From Chlorogloeopsis sp. ULAP01 (GTDB lineage: Bacteria; Cyanobacteriota; Cyanobacteriia; Cyanobacteriales; Nostocaceae), in assembly GCF_030381805.1 (NCBI RefSeq), contig NZ_JAUDRH010000008.1:62001-126000 (forward strand): DNA of 64,000 nt. The letters run 5' to 3'. Below the pieces are notes generated by a model that did no database searches, was not told the origin of the DNA, and saw only the letters and a program-made list of their open reading frames with translations. The position numbers were made by a program, and so were the translations under genes. This document shows, in pieces, positions 1 through 9,378 of this stretch. The stretch's first letter is position 1, and every line of letters begins with the position of its first letter.

Positions 1-84
1 CCCCTCCCAACCTCCCCTTGCCAAGGGGAGGTGCCGCAGGCGGTGGGGTTATTTATATGTGTCTTCATATAGAAATGGTATGAG
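1..84. repeat. Dispersed intergenic element, copy 1
   Basis: A C/G-rich hairpin (CCTCCCCTTG...CAAGGGGAGG) is followed by a conserved tail containing GTGTCTTCATATAGAAATGG. A nearly identical copy occurs at 39805-39887 on the same strand. The two copies differ by a few substitutions and one short indel. The element is non-coding and looks like a small MITE- or REP-type cyanobacterial repeat. It may extend to the left of the window. Confidence 0.75.
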
Positions 85-124
85 TAGATAGATATAATTA
101 AAATTTCATTCCTTAAACAATAGA

Positions 125-246
125 GAAAATAATCTTTTTCCTTCTGCCTCTGGGCAGTCGCACTCGACGCGCTTAACCCGCAAGGGCGCACTGGCTCCGC
201 AAAGCACTAGCTCCGCAACGCGCTGCTCTCTGCCTCCTGCCTTAGA
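125..246. repeat. GC-rich hairpin-cluster repeat
   Basis: This short G+C-rich island sits in AT-rich DNA. It is made of small inverted repeats built on words such as CTCCGCAA and GCGC, and is framed by CTTCTGCCTCTG and CTGCCTCCTGCC. Related islands occur at about 20030-20165 and 63424-63550. No reading frame is convincing. Confidence 0.5.
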
Positions 247-253
247 GAAGTTT

Positions 254-1073
254 ATGAACAAAGAAAAAATAGATGCGTCTGAGTTATTTTATTCTTTATT
301 TTCTTTTGTTAAACCTCGTCAAGGTAGTGTAAATATTGGTAGCGATGAGTGGCACTCACACATAGTACTTCACAGTTCTATTCAAGAACTTGCACCCAAA
401 CTTTGGCACGTTACAGGCATTTTTCCAAATGCACCAATGGCACATAGAGAAATGGTGCTGTACCAATTACCAGATTCTGCGCTTTTAATTCATAATGCGA
501 TCGCTTTGAATGAAACACAGATGACACAACTCGAATCTTTAGGTACTCCAAAAATCATGATTGTACCAAATCGGATTCACAGACTTGATGCACGTGTCTA
601 TAAACAACGCTATCCCGAACTATTAGTCGTTGGTTGCTCCAGCCGCCGCTAAACCATATGTTGAAGAAGTTGTTGCTGTTGATGCGATCGCCGAAGAATT
701 TCTTCCTAACTACGGTATAGTTTGCCATCAACCTGCTGGTATCCGTCCGCAAGAGTTGGTATATGAATTGCAACTACCAACAGGAAAAGCATTAATTTTG
801 ACGGATATTTTGTTTAATTTAACTGAGCCTTATTTACAAAAATACGTATCCAAAAACAAATTTATTTTACGATGGCTAGGAGCAACTGGTTATTTTGGAA
901 TTACAGCCTTAGGAAAACGATTTTTCATAACTGACAAAAACGCCTATCGTCAGTGGTTAGAAGCTTTAGCTGATAGCGTAGCTGATTTGCGTATTATTTC
1001 TGTGGCTCATGGCGAAGCGATCGCAGATAATTGCCCTCAAAGATTGCGCGAAGCTGCTGCACAGTTATTGTGA
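254..1073 (+). pseudogene. DUF4336-like protein, broken by a 4-bp tandem duplication
   Basis: Two overlapping frames together make one protein of about 270 residues. The first (254-652) runs through a segment ending TPKIMIVPNRIHRLDARVYK then YPELLVV, and goes off frame into GCSSRR. The second carries on from APAAAKPYVEEV to the natural C-terminus (stop at 1071-1073). The junction holds GTTG twice in tandem (629-632 and 633-636). Removing one copy restores a continuous frame reading LLVVAPAAAK. The joined product resembles DUF4336 proteins, which have a metallo-beta-lactamase-like fold and unknown function; that family call is from memory. Both halves keep good codon use, so the break is either recent or a sequencing error. 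Confidence 0.7.
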
Positions 1074-1136
1074 TCTCATGCACGTAATTTTGAGAGCTTT
1101 AATACAAGATATGTAGAGTTATAAGCCTGCGTACGC

Positions 1137-1451
1137 CTAAGTACAGGACAAAAAAGTGAGAGATTGTCGAAACAATAGAGGTTGAGCATCTAAAACAAAT
1201 AAAGCATGACGAAGAAAATCTAAACCGAGACGAAACAAAAAACTACGAGCAGGACGACCATGTTTTTTGAGAGGTAATTGTTGTTGATAATGTTACCAAA
1301 TGCCAGTACGTATTGACCAGACTAAAGTGCAAATGCAGATTTTACGATTACGGGTGATGCGGATCTTGTTCAAGGACAGAGTAAGGTGCGCCTTGGGAGA
1401 AACCAACGGCAAGAACATTATAGTTGTATTGTTCCCTGTCTGAACGTTCAT
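1137..1451 (-). pseudogene. IS4-family transposase C-terminal remnant
   Basis: On the minus strand a single frame reads NKIRITRNRKICICTLVW, then RTGIW, a TAA stop, then HYQQQLPLKKHGRPARS and a run ending LTFLSCT before the natural stop. The pattern (a His-less helix, RTGEW-like, KKHGRP, RLGLDFLRHAL, terminal LSCT) matches the C-terminal end of IS4-type DDE transposases. Roughly the last 80-100 residues survive, with a nonsense codon where family members carry Gln. The N-terminal catalytic part and clear terminal inverted repeats are missing. The remnant ends next to the 3' end of the ATPase gene. Coding content beyond about 1380 is doubtful. Confidence 0.6.
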
Positions 1452-1456
1452 GTTAT

Positions 1457-4375
1457 TCACTTTCGTTTATATCCACTCGCTTTTAACCGCAAATGCAGAC
1501 GTAAAGAAGCAGCGCGATCGCGTGACTTTGAGGAATTACATGAGTGCATCCGGGGTGATGCCATAGAAGATGAGGTGACATGGCACGGCTGAACGTAGCT
1601 CTGTTCAACTTCTGGAACTAAATGCAATTTGTTGGTACGAGGTTGACGGCGACGTAACAGTAATTTTTCCAGTTCTATGCACCAGAACACTAAACTACTG
1701 ACAACCAAACAAACAGCAAAATCAACTGCTGACAGAGGTAAGGTTGTAAATAGTTTTTGGAAGAAAGGAACGTAAGTTACCATTAGCTGTAGTCCCAGCG
1801 TCAAAGTTACTGCTCCCAAAAGTGGCTTGTTAGACAACAAACCGATTTGAAATAGCGAGTCTTGTTCCGAGCGGATTGCTAAAGCATTACCCATCTGTGC
1901 AAGGGTAAGGGTGGTAAACAGCATAGTTTGCCAATTCGGATTACCAATTCTCCAGTACACATAGCCTGTACCAAGAGATATTACTCCCATCAGTATTCCG
2001 ATCCAGATAATATCTCTGCCCATCCCTCGACCAAAAATATTCTCGTTGGGAGGGTAAGGGGGACGATTCATAGTGTCTTGTTCTGCTGGTTCTACACCTA
2101 AAGCTAAGGCTGGTAAACCATCGGTAGTTAGATTAATCCAAAGAATTTGTAGTGGCAACAACGGCAACGGCATTCCCAAAAAAGGAGCTACCAACATAAC
2201 CCAAATTTCGCCAACATTACTGCTCAACAGATACTTAATGAACTTGCGGATATTGTCGTAAATGACACGTCCTTCTTTGACAGCAGCAACCAAAGTTGCG
2301 AAGTTATCATCTAGCAGCACCATATCTGCCGCCTCTTTGGCTACATCCGTACCTCTAATTCCCATTGCCACACCAATATTAGCTGCTTTAAGAGCGGGTG
2401 CGTCATTAATGCCATCACCTGTCATCGCGACGATATGCCCCCGTCTTTGCAATGTCTGCACAATTTCTAGCTTGTGTTCGGAAGTTACTCGTGCATAAAC
2501 AGATACATCTTCTAGAATGGCTACTAATTCTTCAGTTGGTAATTGGCAAAGTTCATCGCTGGTGAGGATGCGACCATTAGTAGCAATACTTACTTCACGG
2601 GCGATAAATTGGGCTGTGAGAGGGTGATCGCCTGTAATCATGACTGGACGGATGCCTGCACCTTTGCAGGTGAGTACGGCATCTCTGACTTCCGGGCGAG
2701 CTGGATCGTTCATGCCTACCATGCCGATGAAAATGAAGTCTTGCTCTACATCTTCCCATGCTTGGGCAGATTGTAAAGGTCGAAACGCTACACCCATCAC
2801 TCGCAAACCATTTTTGGCTAGTTGACTATAGGTAACAGAAATATGTCTGTGCCAAATTTCAGTTAGCGGCTTTGCTTGTCCATTGATCCAAATATGACTG
2901 CAAACATCCAAAAGACTATTCACCGTACCTTTAGTAAAGGCAATGTGAGATATTCTGCCGATTTTTTCACTCCAATGCCAAACCGTTTCCAAAACGCAGG
3001 GAATTCTCGATGCATTAGTTGGGAATTTGTGGATAGTAGTCATGCGCTGGCGCTGAAATGCATAAGGAACTTCAGCTATGCGGGGGAGGAGATATTCTAA
3101 GTCAGCTTTCCATAGTCCTTGTTGAGCTGAAGCCATTACCAAAGCACCTTCAGTGGGATCGCCGACGGCACGACAGTAGAGCGGTTCATCTTGATCTGGT
3201 TCTAACAAAGCATTGTTGCAGAGAGTACTACCAGCTAAAAGTAGGGCTACACTTGGCGGCTGACACAGTAAAAATGGCCTTTCTCGGTTTTTTTCTCCTA
3301 CAGGAGTACGCATTCGAGTAGTCAAATCTATACGTTGTCCAGCCACATCAAGGACACTGACTGTCATGCGGTTTTCTGTGAGGGTACCTGTCTTACCAGA
3401 ACAAATCACCGTTACCGATCCCAAAGTCTCCACGGCAGGTAAGTTGCGAATTAGCGCTCGCCGTTTCAACATCTGTCGCGCCCCTAAAGCTAAGGCAATT
3501 GTTACCACTGCTGGCAAACCTTCCGGTAAAGCTGCTACTACTAAAGTGATGGCAGTCAAGAGCATCAACCTCAAGTCTTCTCCCCGCAGGATTCCCAAAA
3601 TTAGAATTATTGCCACTAAAGCCAGAGAGGCAAATGCTAATCCTTTTCCTAGATGATCTAAGCGCTTTTGGAGTAGTGTTGGTTGTACCTCTACTGCTTG
3701 AATCCTTGAGGCAACACACCCCATCTCTGTGTTCATCCCGGTTTCTGTCACCACTGCCAACCCCCGTCCGTAGGTGACGACGGTATCCATGTAAGCCATA
3801 TTGTGGCGTTCGCCTAGTTGTAAATCTGCTTGAGTGAGTGCCTGTGGATCTTTATCTATGGGTTCGGATATACCAGTCAGAGTTGATTCTTGGATGCGCA
3901 AACCAAAGCTTTCTAACACACGACAATCAGCCGGAACAATATCTTCTGCTTCTAACTGCACAATATCTCCCGGCACAAGATAGCGGGCTGAAATTTCTTC
4001 CCAACGACCGTTACGGAGTACCTTAACATTAGGTAAAGATAGTCGTTTGAGTGTGGCGATCGCTTTTTGTGCCTGGTACTCTTGACTGAAACCCAAAAAA
4101 GCAATCAGGACAACAATAGCGATAATACCTATTGCGTCTTTATAATCACCCAATAAGCCTGAGATCAATGCAGCCACGATTAGAATAATTACCAAACTGG
4201 CAGTGACTTGTTCCCACAGAATCTGCCAGGGATTTTTTAGTCCTTGCTCAATTAATTCGTTGAAACCGTGCTGCTTTAAACGATGACTGGCTTCAGTTGT
4301 ACTTAATCCAAAAGCCATATCGCTGCCGAGTTGTTGCAGGACTTTTTGGGCGTCGAGTTTGTACCAATTGCTCAT
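1457..4375 (-). CDS. Cation-transporting P-type ATPase (P2-like) lacking catalytic Asp
   Basis: A full-length P2-type (Ca2+ or Na+/K+ like) ATPase of about 972 residues. The start is set at 4375 because GAGGAGG lies just upstream; the frame is open to 4570 but has no better start. Visible parts are an N-terminal cation-ATPase region, PEGLPAVVTIALALGA in M4, DPTEGALVM, MITGDH, TGDGINDAPALK and six C-terminal membrane segments. Two catalytic signatures are altered. The phosphorylation motif reads CSGKTGTLT, with Gly327 (codon GGT, 3395-3397) in place of the Asp that is phosphorylated. The actuator motif reads TGIS, with Ile169 in place of TGES Glu. Known chemistry predicts no normal pumping. 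The last ~50 residues are low in similarity and abut an IS remnant. Alternatives are a sequencing error at one site, a decaying gene or a pseudo-pump. Confidence 0.85.
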   Translation of the reverse strand: MSNWYKLDAQKVLQQLGSDMAFGLSTTEASHRLKQHGFNELIEQGLKNPWQILWEQVTASLVIILIVAALISGLLGDYKDAIGIIAIVVLIAFLGFSQEYQAQKAIATLKRLSLPNVKVLRNGRWEEISARYLVPGDIVQLEAEDIVPADCRVLESFGLRIQESTLTGISEPIDKDPQALTQADLQLGERHNMAYMDTVVTYGRGLAVVTETGMNTEMGCVASRIQAVEVQPTLLQKRLDHLGKGLAFASLALVAIILILGILRGEDLRLMLLTAITLVVAALPEGLPAVVTIALALGARQMLKRRALIRNLPAVETLGSVTVICSGKTGTLTENRMTVSVLDVAGQRIDLTTRMRTPVGEKNRERPFLLCQPPSVALLLAGSTLCNNALLEPDQDEPLYCRAVGDPTEGALVMASAQQGLWKADLEYLLPRIAEVPYAFQRQRMTTIHKFPTNASRIPCVLETVWHWSEKIGRISHIAFTKGTVNSLLDVCSHIWINGQAKPLTEIWHRHISVTYSQLAKNGLRVMGVAFRPLQSAQAWEDVEQDFIFIGMVGMNDPARPEVRDAVLTCKGAGIRPVMITGDHPLTAQFIAREVSIATNGRILTSDELCQLPTEELVAILEDVSVYARVTSEHKLEIVQTLQRRGHIVAMTGDGINDAPALKAANIGVAMGIRGTDVAKEAADMVLLDDNFATLVAAVKEGRVIYDNIRKFIKYLLSSNVGEIWVMLVAPFLGMPLPLLPLQILWINLTTDGLPALALGVEPAEQDTMNRPPYPPNENIFGRGMGRDIIWIGILMGVISLGTGYVYWRIGNPNWQTMLFTTLTLAQMGNALAIRSEQDSLFQIGLLSNKPLLGAVTLTLGLQLMVTYVPFFQKLFTTLPLSAVDFAVCLVVSSLVFWCIELEKLLLRRRQPRTNKLHLVPEVEQSYVQPCHVTSSSMASPRMHSCNSSKSRDRAASLRLHLRLKASGYKRK

Positions 4376-4935
4376 GTTGCGCCTCCTCAACTGTGATGGG
4401 ATGGGTAGATGTAGAAGTAAACAGAACCAAAGCAAGCGGATGTAGCGGATGGTTGCTCTGGGCAGTTTATAGACTGCTGATCCGTTGCCTTTGATAGTTG
4501 CAATGGTGAAAGCAAGTATGGCAAGCACACCAAATAAAGGCACATCAATTTGCAATACACCCATTTCCAAGCTGAAAATAAATCGCTAATCAACAACAAA
4601 ATTGCTGAGTTTAAATCGTTGTTAATTTACGAGATTTCCTATGTGATGTTATTCGCAAATTATGTTTAATGCTTGCCAAATTGCACTCAGTTGTGGGGAC
4701 TAATACTAAGATACAAACTTCGGTCAACACGGTAAATGTATTTGATTTTTATCCACATTGCCGTGTCTTTCCTTGTTTGCATCAAATTTCTCCTTGAATT
4801 GCAACTTGTTTCAATTGTTTAATGAGGTTGCGATCGGTTTTGGTTACTACCGATGGGAATATTATGCTTTTTTGTAGAAGTTATATTTTTAAGGTGATAG
4901 CTTTATGCTTTTTACGCAGCTAAACAATAACTATC
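4376..4935. other. Non-coding gap upstream of the P-type ATPase
   Basis: This AT-rich stretch of about 560 bases contains the ATPase ribosome-binding site (GAGGAGG in the minus sense at about 4381-4387). I see no gene or RNA in the rest. The open frame upstream of the ATPase start encodes hydrophobic residues but lacks a credible start of its own. Confidence 0.5.
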
Positions 4936-5208
4936 TTACCTAATTCTTCGGAGGCGCGTACTATCAGTTACAGTAAGTTCTGCCTTGGCTTCAGCGACTA
5001 TATCTGCGAAGTTTTCACTAACTGCTGCGATCGCTCTCTGACTCTTTTCATAGAGGATTATTCCGCCTTTAATAGTTGTCTTGGTTAAGGATTTACCAAA
5101 ACGTGCGACAACCGGAATCGCTAAAGGCAGAATCACTATCGCCACAATACCAGGAATACCAAAGTCTTCGACTACACTTTCTAAGTTAGGTACAACTTTG
5201 GGTAGCAT
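4936..5208 (-). CDS. DUF5132-like small membrane protein
   Basis: A protein of about 90 residues. An upstream in-frame ATG exists at 5232, but an AAAGGGGG ribosome-binding site 9 nt before the ATG at 5208 favours the shorter form starting MLPKVVPNLES. The middle is a hydrophobic segment (GIVAIVILPLAIPVVARFG), followed by an amphipathic charged helix. The pattern fits the DUF5132 family, whose genes I recall being found near cation-transport ATPases in cyanobacteria. Here it lies directly upstream of the altered P-type ATPase on the same strand. Function is unknown; a small membrane accessory protein is an inference from context. Confidence 0.6.
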   Translation of the reverse strand: MLPKVVPNLESVVEDFGIPGIVAIVILPLAIPVVARFGKSLTKTTIKGGIILYEKSQRAIAAVSENFADIVAEAKAELTVTDSTRLRRIR

Positions 5209-5508
5209 AGTATGTTCACCCCCTTTCTTCATGCAATCTGATCATTATATCATCATTTAAATGAGAGAGATGATTATTAAAATTTGTTGAGTGGTTACAC
5301 AACTATTAATTTACGTATAATACGTATAATGTGAATTAGCCGAACTCGTACTATTTTGGATTTTAGATTTTGGATTAAAATTCGTCTTCTGCGTCAGGGT
5401 TTATTGTTTAGGATAATCACGAACACAGATAAATCATCTGTGTGCATCTGGTGGTTTATCGGTGGTCGATTTCTAAAACATAATTTTTGCTTGCCATTTT
5501 AATTTACA

Positions 5509-6342
5509 TTAGACGTGATTTCTATTGTTGTTTACTAGCTGCTCGAATTCTCGTAAAATTTCGTCATACCGTTTCCCAGCCACCCAAGCTAAATCATTAT
5601 GATCTGCGCCGTCTACCCATAAAGAAAGTTTGGGTGATGGTGCAGCAGCAAATAGCGTTTTTCCATGAGCAACAGGAATAGTTCTATCTGCTTTACCATG
5701 TATCACTAATACTGGGCAATTTACTCTTTTGATTTTATCCAGATTGGCAAACTTATCAAAAGGCAAAATTCTCAAAGGCACAACAACCCGAAATGCTGAA
5801 ATAAAAGTGCTTTCTAGAATCAAGCCTGCAACAGGTTTCCGGGCTGCTAAATCAACAGCAGAACCACCTCCAACCGAACGTCCAAAAACAATTATTTGCT
5901 GTGGCGAAATCTTTAATTGTTGTGTCAAATAATTGTAAGCAGTATCGATATCTTGATAAGCATTTTTTTCTGTAGGTTTTCCTTCGCTTGTGCCATAGCC
6001 CCGGTAATCGTATGCAAAGACGCTAAATCCCAGATTGCGTAATTTTTCGAGTACAACTTTAATATCTCCTAAATCCTCAGCATTACCGTGAACATAAAGA
6101 ATAGTGTTTGTAGCTGTAGGATTAAAAAAATAAATTGCTGAAAGTTTTGTACCATCTGCACTAGTCAACTTTATAATCTCATTTGTATCTTGATAGCTAG
6201 ATGGTTGAGGTAGAAAAATCATGCTATCTGCCCCAAAAAAAATATAAACAGCAAAAAATATATAGATAAATACAAGCGAGCTAATCAATCTTTTCCAAGT
6301 AAAATCACCAAATAATAGTTCGCTAAGACGCCTTTTAGCCAT
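5509..6342 (-). CDS. Alpha/beta hydrolase, Bem46/ABHD17-like
   Basis: A 277-residue serine hydrolase with an N-terminal membrane anchor (about residues 19-37). The fold markers are in order: HGNAED oxyanion loop (86-90), YDYRGYGTSEG, nucleophile elbow GRSVGG with Ser156, acid Asp219 in HGKADRTIP, and His248 in DGADHND. This arrangement matches the Bem46/ABHD13/ABHD17 group, membrane-bound esterases or thioesterases of mostly unknown substrate. The gene begins 12 nt after the end of rtcA on the same strand, so the two are probably cotranscribed. Confidence 0.85.
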   Translation of the reverse strand: MAKRRLSELLFGDFTWKRLISSLVFIYIFFAVYIFFGADSMIFLPQPSSYQDTNEIIKLTSADGTKLSAIYFFNPTATNTILYVHGNAEDLGDIKVVLEKLRNLGFSVFAYDYRGYGTSEGKPTEKNAYQDIDTAYNYLTQQLKISPQQIIVFGRSVGGGSAVDLAARKPVAGLILESTFISAFRVVVPLRILPFDKFANLDKIKRVNCPVLVIHGKADRTIPVAHGKTLFAAAPSPKLSLWVDGADHNDLAWVAGKRYDEILREFEQLVNNNRNHV

Positions 6343-6354
6343 AAATATTTTCTC

Positions 6355-7410
6355 TTAGCTTGGCAATAGTAGAGAAGGTTGTACTGTCACCATCTTTTCT
6401 ACTTCATCTACTGTTATCTTTGCCAATCCGAATTTTTCAATTACCCAGGCATTTGTCGTCAAGTGCATACTCACCTTGGCTACTCGATACTTACTTTGAT
6501 TTGCAGCCAAAGCAGCTGGTAACAACAACTGATCTGCTAAATGTTCATCTATTACTGCACCACTTTGATGAAACTCCAGTAGTTCCTCACAAGCTATTTG
6601 AGCAACTTTCTCGGCAGGTAAACCCACACGCCCCAAGGCGCTAAACCCGGCTAAACTATTTTCATACTCAGCAGTGAGAAATAAACCTGCTCCAGATGCT
6701 ATGCCTTTATTTCTTAATGGTTGCACAACAGCTTTCAATCCTGCTTCGCGCAATAAATTCTCGGCACGGCTAGCCATTCTTTGAGGAATGTGGGAAGGTA
6801 GTTCTGTCACTACTGCTAATCCCCGTACCTGTTGCAAATTACCGCGTTCCTCTAAGTTTATCCCGCTAAGTTTTCTACCACCATTCACCCACAGTCTCAC
6901 CCTACCCCCGCCTTGGGGATACCACCCCCAAGCATCTAGTTGCATCTCCATTTGTATGCCCATCCGCTTGAGTAAGGGTAGATATACTTGCTCAAGGTAA
7001 GTTGTTGGTGGGCTAAAAGGAACGTGGGTTCCACCTCTTAGTGTTATTTGGGAGTCACCACTTGCTAATGATAGAGGCAAGAGGACTGTTTGTAATACTA
7101 AAGTAATCGCACCTGCGGAACCACCTTCTTGAGCTTCACTCACGTCAAAGGTGTAGTTTCCGGTGTTGATAGTACCACCAGGAATAAATTCCAGCATTGT
7201 AGAACCCAAACTATCGCCCCGCACTTTGGCATTACAAATTGCGGCGGCGGCGCGAACTGCTGTTAGGTGTTGAGCTGCTAACCCTGGCTTTTTGCGTTTA
7301 GCACGGATGTTATGAATACTTATGGGGTTACTGGTGATAGCAGCTAAACTCAGGGAAGTGCGAAGAACCTGCCCTCCACCTTCGCCATAGGAACCATCAA
7401 TGTGAATCAT
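6355..7410 (-). CDS. rtcA: RNA 3'-terminal phosphate cyclase
   Basis: This 351-residue enzyme converts RNA 3'-phosphate ends to 2',3'-cyclic phosphates through an adenylated intermediate. The N-terminus IDGSYGEGGGQVLRTSLSL is the family signature, and the central HVPFSPPTTYLEQVYLP and HIPQRMA motifs are present. The catalytic histidine lies in GAVIDEHLADQLLLPA near the C-terminus. Length is normal for RtcA. No rtcB or rtcR neighbour is present. The gene sits between lysC and the Bem46-like hydrolase on the same strand, with a 12-nt gap to the latter. Confidence 0.93.
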   Translation of the reverse strand: MIHIDGSYGEGGGQVLRTSLSLAAITSNPISIHNIRAKRKKPGLAAQHLTAVRAAAAICNAKVRGDSLGSTMLEFIPGGTINTGNYTFDVSEAQEGGSAGAITLVLQTVLLPLSLASGDSQITLRGGTHVPFSPPTTYLEQVYLPLLKRMGIQMEMQLDAWGWYPQGGGRVRLWVNGGRKLSGINLEERGNLQQVRGLAVVTELPSHIPQRMASRAENLLREAGLKAVVQPLRNKGIASGAGLFLTAEYENSLAGFSALGRVGLPAEKVAQIACEELLEFHQSGAVIDEHLADQLLLPAALAANQSKYRVAKVSMHLTTNAWVIEKFGLAKITVDEVEKMVTVQPSLLLPS

Positions 7411-7545
7411 TATAAATTGAAGTAGCCTTTAGGGGAGCCTTCTAGAAGTTTTAATACTAATTGAAAAATGGAACCCTGATACAGAAGGCGATTTCCAATT
7501 CCATTTTCCAAAATCCAAAATGGTATGAGGTGAGAGTAAAATTTT

Positions 7546-9378
7546 CTAAGCTGGTACTACGAATTTTTCGCTACCTGCTAGTCCGAATGCCGCGTGAATG
7601 GCTTGCAAAGCTTTTGCACCTTCTTCTTGTGTTACTACACAGCTAATTTTTATTTCTGAGGTAGTAATCATTTGAATGTTAATTTGATGCTGTGCCAGCG
7701 CTGCAAACATTTTTGCTGCGACTCCTGGTTGCCCTACCATGCCAGCACCAACGATACTCACTTTGGCGATCGCCCGATCTAGTGCAACTTCACCCCAACC
7801 ATACTCTGCTGCTACTTGCTGTAACATTTTTTGAGCTTCTTCGGCATCTAACCGCGCTACAGTAAAGGCAATATCTCGCCTTGGTACTCCATTAATGACA
7901 TGACAGCGCTGCGACTGAATAATCATGTCTACGCTAATATTTTTTTCCGCCAATAGTCCAAACAACTTCGCTGCTAGCCCTGGGCGATCTGGCACTTGGC
8001 GAATGGCAAGACGAGCTTGATTCATGTCGAGGGCGACACCACGCACGGGGGGAGTGGAGGAAGAGGAAACAAAGACGCGGGGGCTTAAAGACGCGGAGAA
8101 ATTTTCTGTCTTTGTGTTGTCTATTTCAAATGCTTCTCGCAGGGCAGCAACGGCGCGATCGCATTCTGCGGCATCAATTACGCAACTAACCTTGATTTCA
8201 CTGGTGGAAATCATCTGGATATTCACGCCTGCTTTTGCTAGGGTAGCAAACATTTTAGCTGCAACTCCAGGACGTCCAATCATTCCTGCACCTGCGATGC
8301 TGACTTTGGCAATGTTTTGCTGAACCATTACCTCTGCTTCTGTGGTTTCTGTACCTTTGTGAGTACGCAAAACTGGGGCGATCGCTGCTGCTACGGCTTC
8401 GGCTTTATTTAAAATTGGTGTCATTACTGTGAAGGCGATGTCATTTGTATTACCTTCATAAATTGACTGAATAATTAAATCTACGTCTACTTCTTGACGA
8501 GCAATTTCTCCAAACAGCTGTGCTGCAACGCCTGGTTTATCTGGAACCCGTAATAGTGAAACTCTAGCTTGATTGGTGTCGAATTGTACTTCATTTACTG
8601 AACGGGCAATTTCTAAGTTGACGAGCGATCGCTCTTTGACGGGAGGCGATGTTACCCAAGTACCGGGTTCCTCTGTCCAACTAGAGCGTACTACCAGGGG
8701 AACACCGTAGTTGCGGGCAATTTCCACCGCACGGGGATGCAACACCTTGGCTCCCAAGCTGGCGAGTTCCAGCATTTCATCACAGGTGATTTCATCCATT
8801 AGTTGTGCTTCAGGCACTAGGCGGGGATCGGTAGTTAATATACCTGGCACATCAGTATAAATTTCACAAAAATTCGCTCGTAATGCTGCGGCGAGGGCAA
8901 CTGCTGAAGTATCCGAGCCACCACGCCCTAAGGTTGTAATTTCCAATTTTTCCGTACTGCTAATACCTTGGAAACCAGCAACAACAACAACTTTGCCCTC
9001 TTGAATATGTCTTTCAACCCGCTCTGTTTCAATGTGTAAAATGCGAGCGCGGGTGTGTTCAGCTTCAGTCACTATTCCTACTTGAGCACCAGTTAGAGAA
9101 ATTGCAGGTTGCCCAAGTTCTTGCAAGGCCATGCTTAACAAGGCAATGGATACTTGCTCACCTGTGGAAAGTAACATATCCATTTCTCGGCGGCAAGGAT
9201 TTTTGGAGATTTCTGCCGCCAGTTTCACGAGTCCATCGGTGGTTTTACCCATTGCGGAAACCACCACCACAATAGAGTTTCCTGCTTTTACGGTTTTGTA
9301 AACGCGCTGTGCCACAGCCTGAATGCGTTCGACTGAACCGACAGATGTACCACCAAATTTCTGAACTATGAGCGCCAT
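7546..9378 (-). CDS. lysC: Aspartate kinase with four ACT domains
   Basis: This enzyme phosphorylates L-aspartate in the first step towards Lys, Thr, Met and diaminopimelate. At 610 residues it is longer than the usual ~400. The kinase domain starts MALIVQKFGGTSVGS and includes TLGRGGSDTSAVALAAAL. Two tandem pairs of ACT domains follow: VSLLRVPDKPGVAAQLFGEI and VSIAGAGMIGRPGVAAKMF, then LAIRQVPDRPGLAAKLFGLL and VSIVGAGMVGQPGVAAKMF. The internally duplicated regulatory half is typical of cyanobacterial aspartate kinases and implies feedback control by end-product amino acids. Confidence 0.95.
   Translation of the reverse strand: MALIVQKFGGTSVGSVERIQAVAQRVYKTVKAGNSIVVVVSAMGKTTDGLVKLAAEISKNPCRREMDMLLSTGEQVSIALLSMALQELGQPAISLTGAQVGIVTEAEHTRARILHIETERVERHIQEGKVVVVAGFQGISSTEKLEITTLGRGGSDTSAVALAAALRANFCEIYTDVPGILTTDPRLVPEAQLMDEITCDEMLELASLGAKVLHPRAVEIARNYGVPLVVRSSWTEEPGTWVTSPPVKERSLVNLEIARSVNEVQFDTNQARVSLLRVPDKPGVAAQLFGEIARQEVDVDLIIQSIYEGNTNDIAFTVMTPILNKAEAVAAAIAPVLRTHKGTETTEAEVMVQQNIAKVSIAGAGMIGRPGVAAKMFATLAKAGVNIQMISTSEIKVSCVIDAAECDRAVAALREAFEIDNTKTENFSASLSPRVFVSSSSTPPVRGVALDMNQARLAIRQVPDRPGLAAKLFGLLAEKNISVDMIIQSQRCHVINGVPRRDIAFTVARLDAEEAQKMLQQVAAEYGWGEVALDRAIAKVSIVGAGMVGQPGVAAKMFAALAQHQINIQMITTSEIKISCVVTQEEGAKALQAIHAAFGLAGSEKFVVPA

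Noticed and set aside
4376..4570. N-terminal extension of the P-type ATPase
   Set aside because: The strong GAGGAGG site just upstream of 4375 and normal family N-termini favour the shorter protein.
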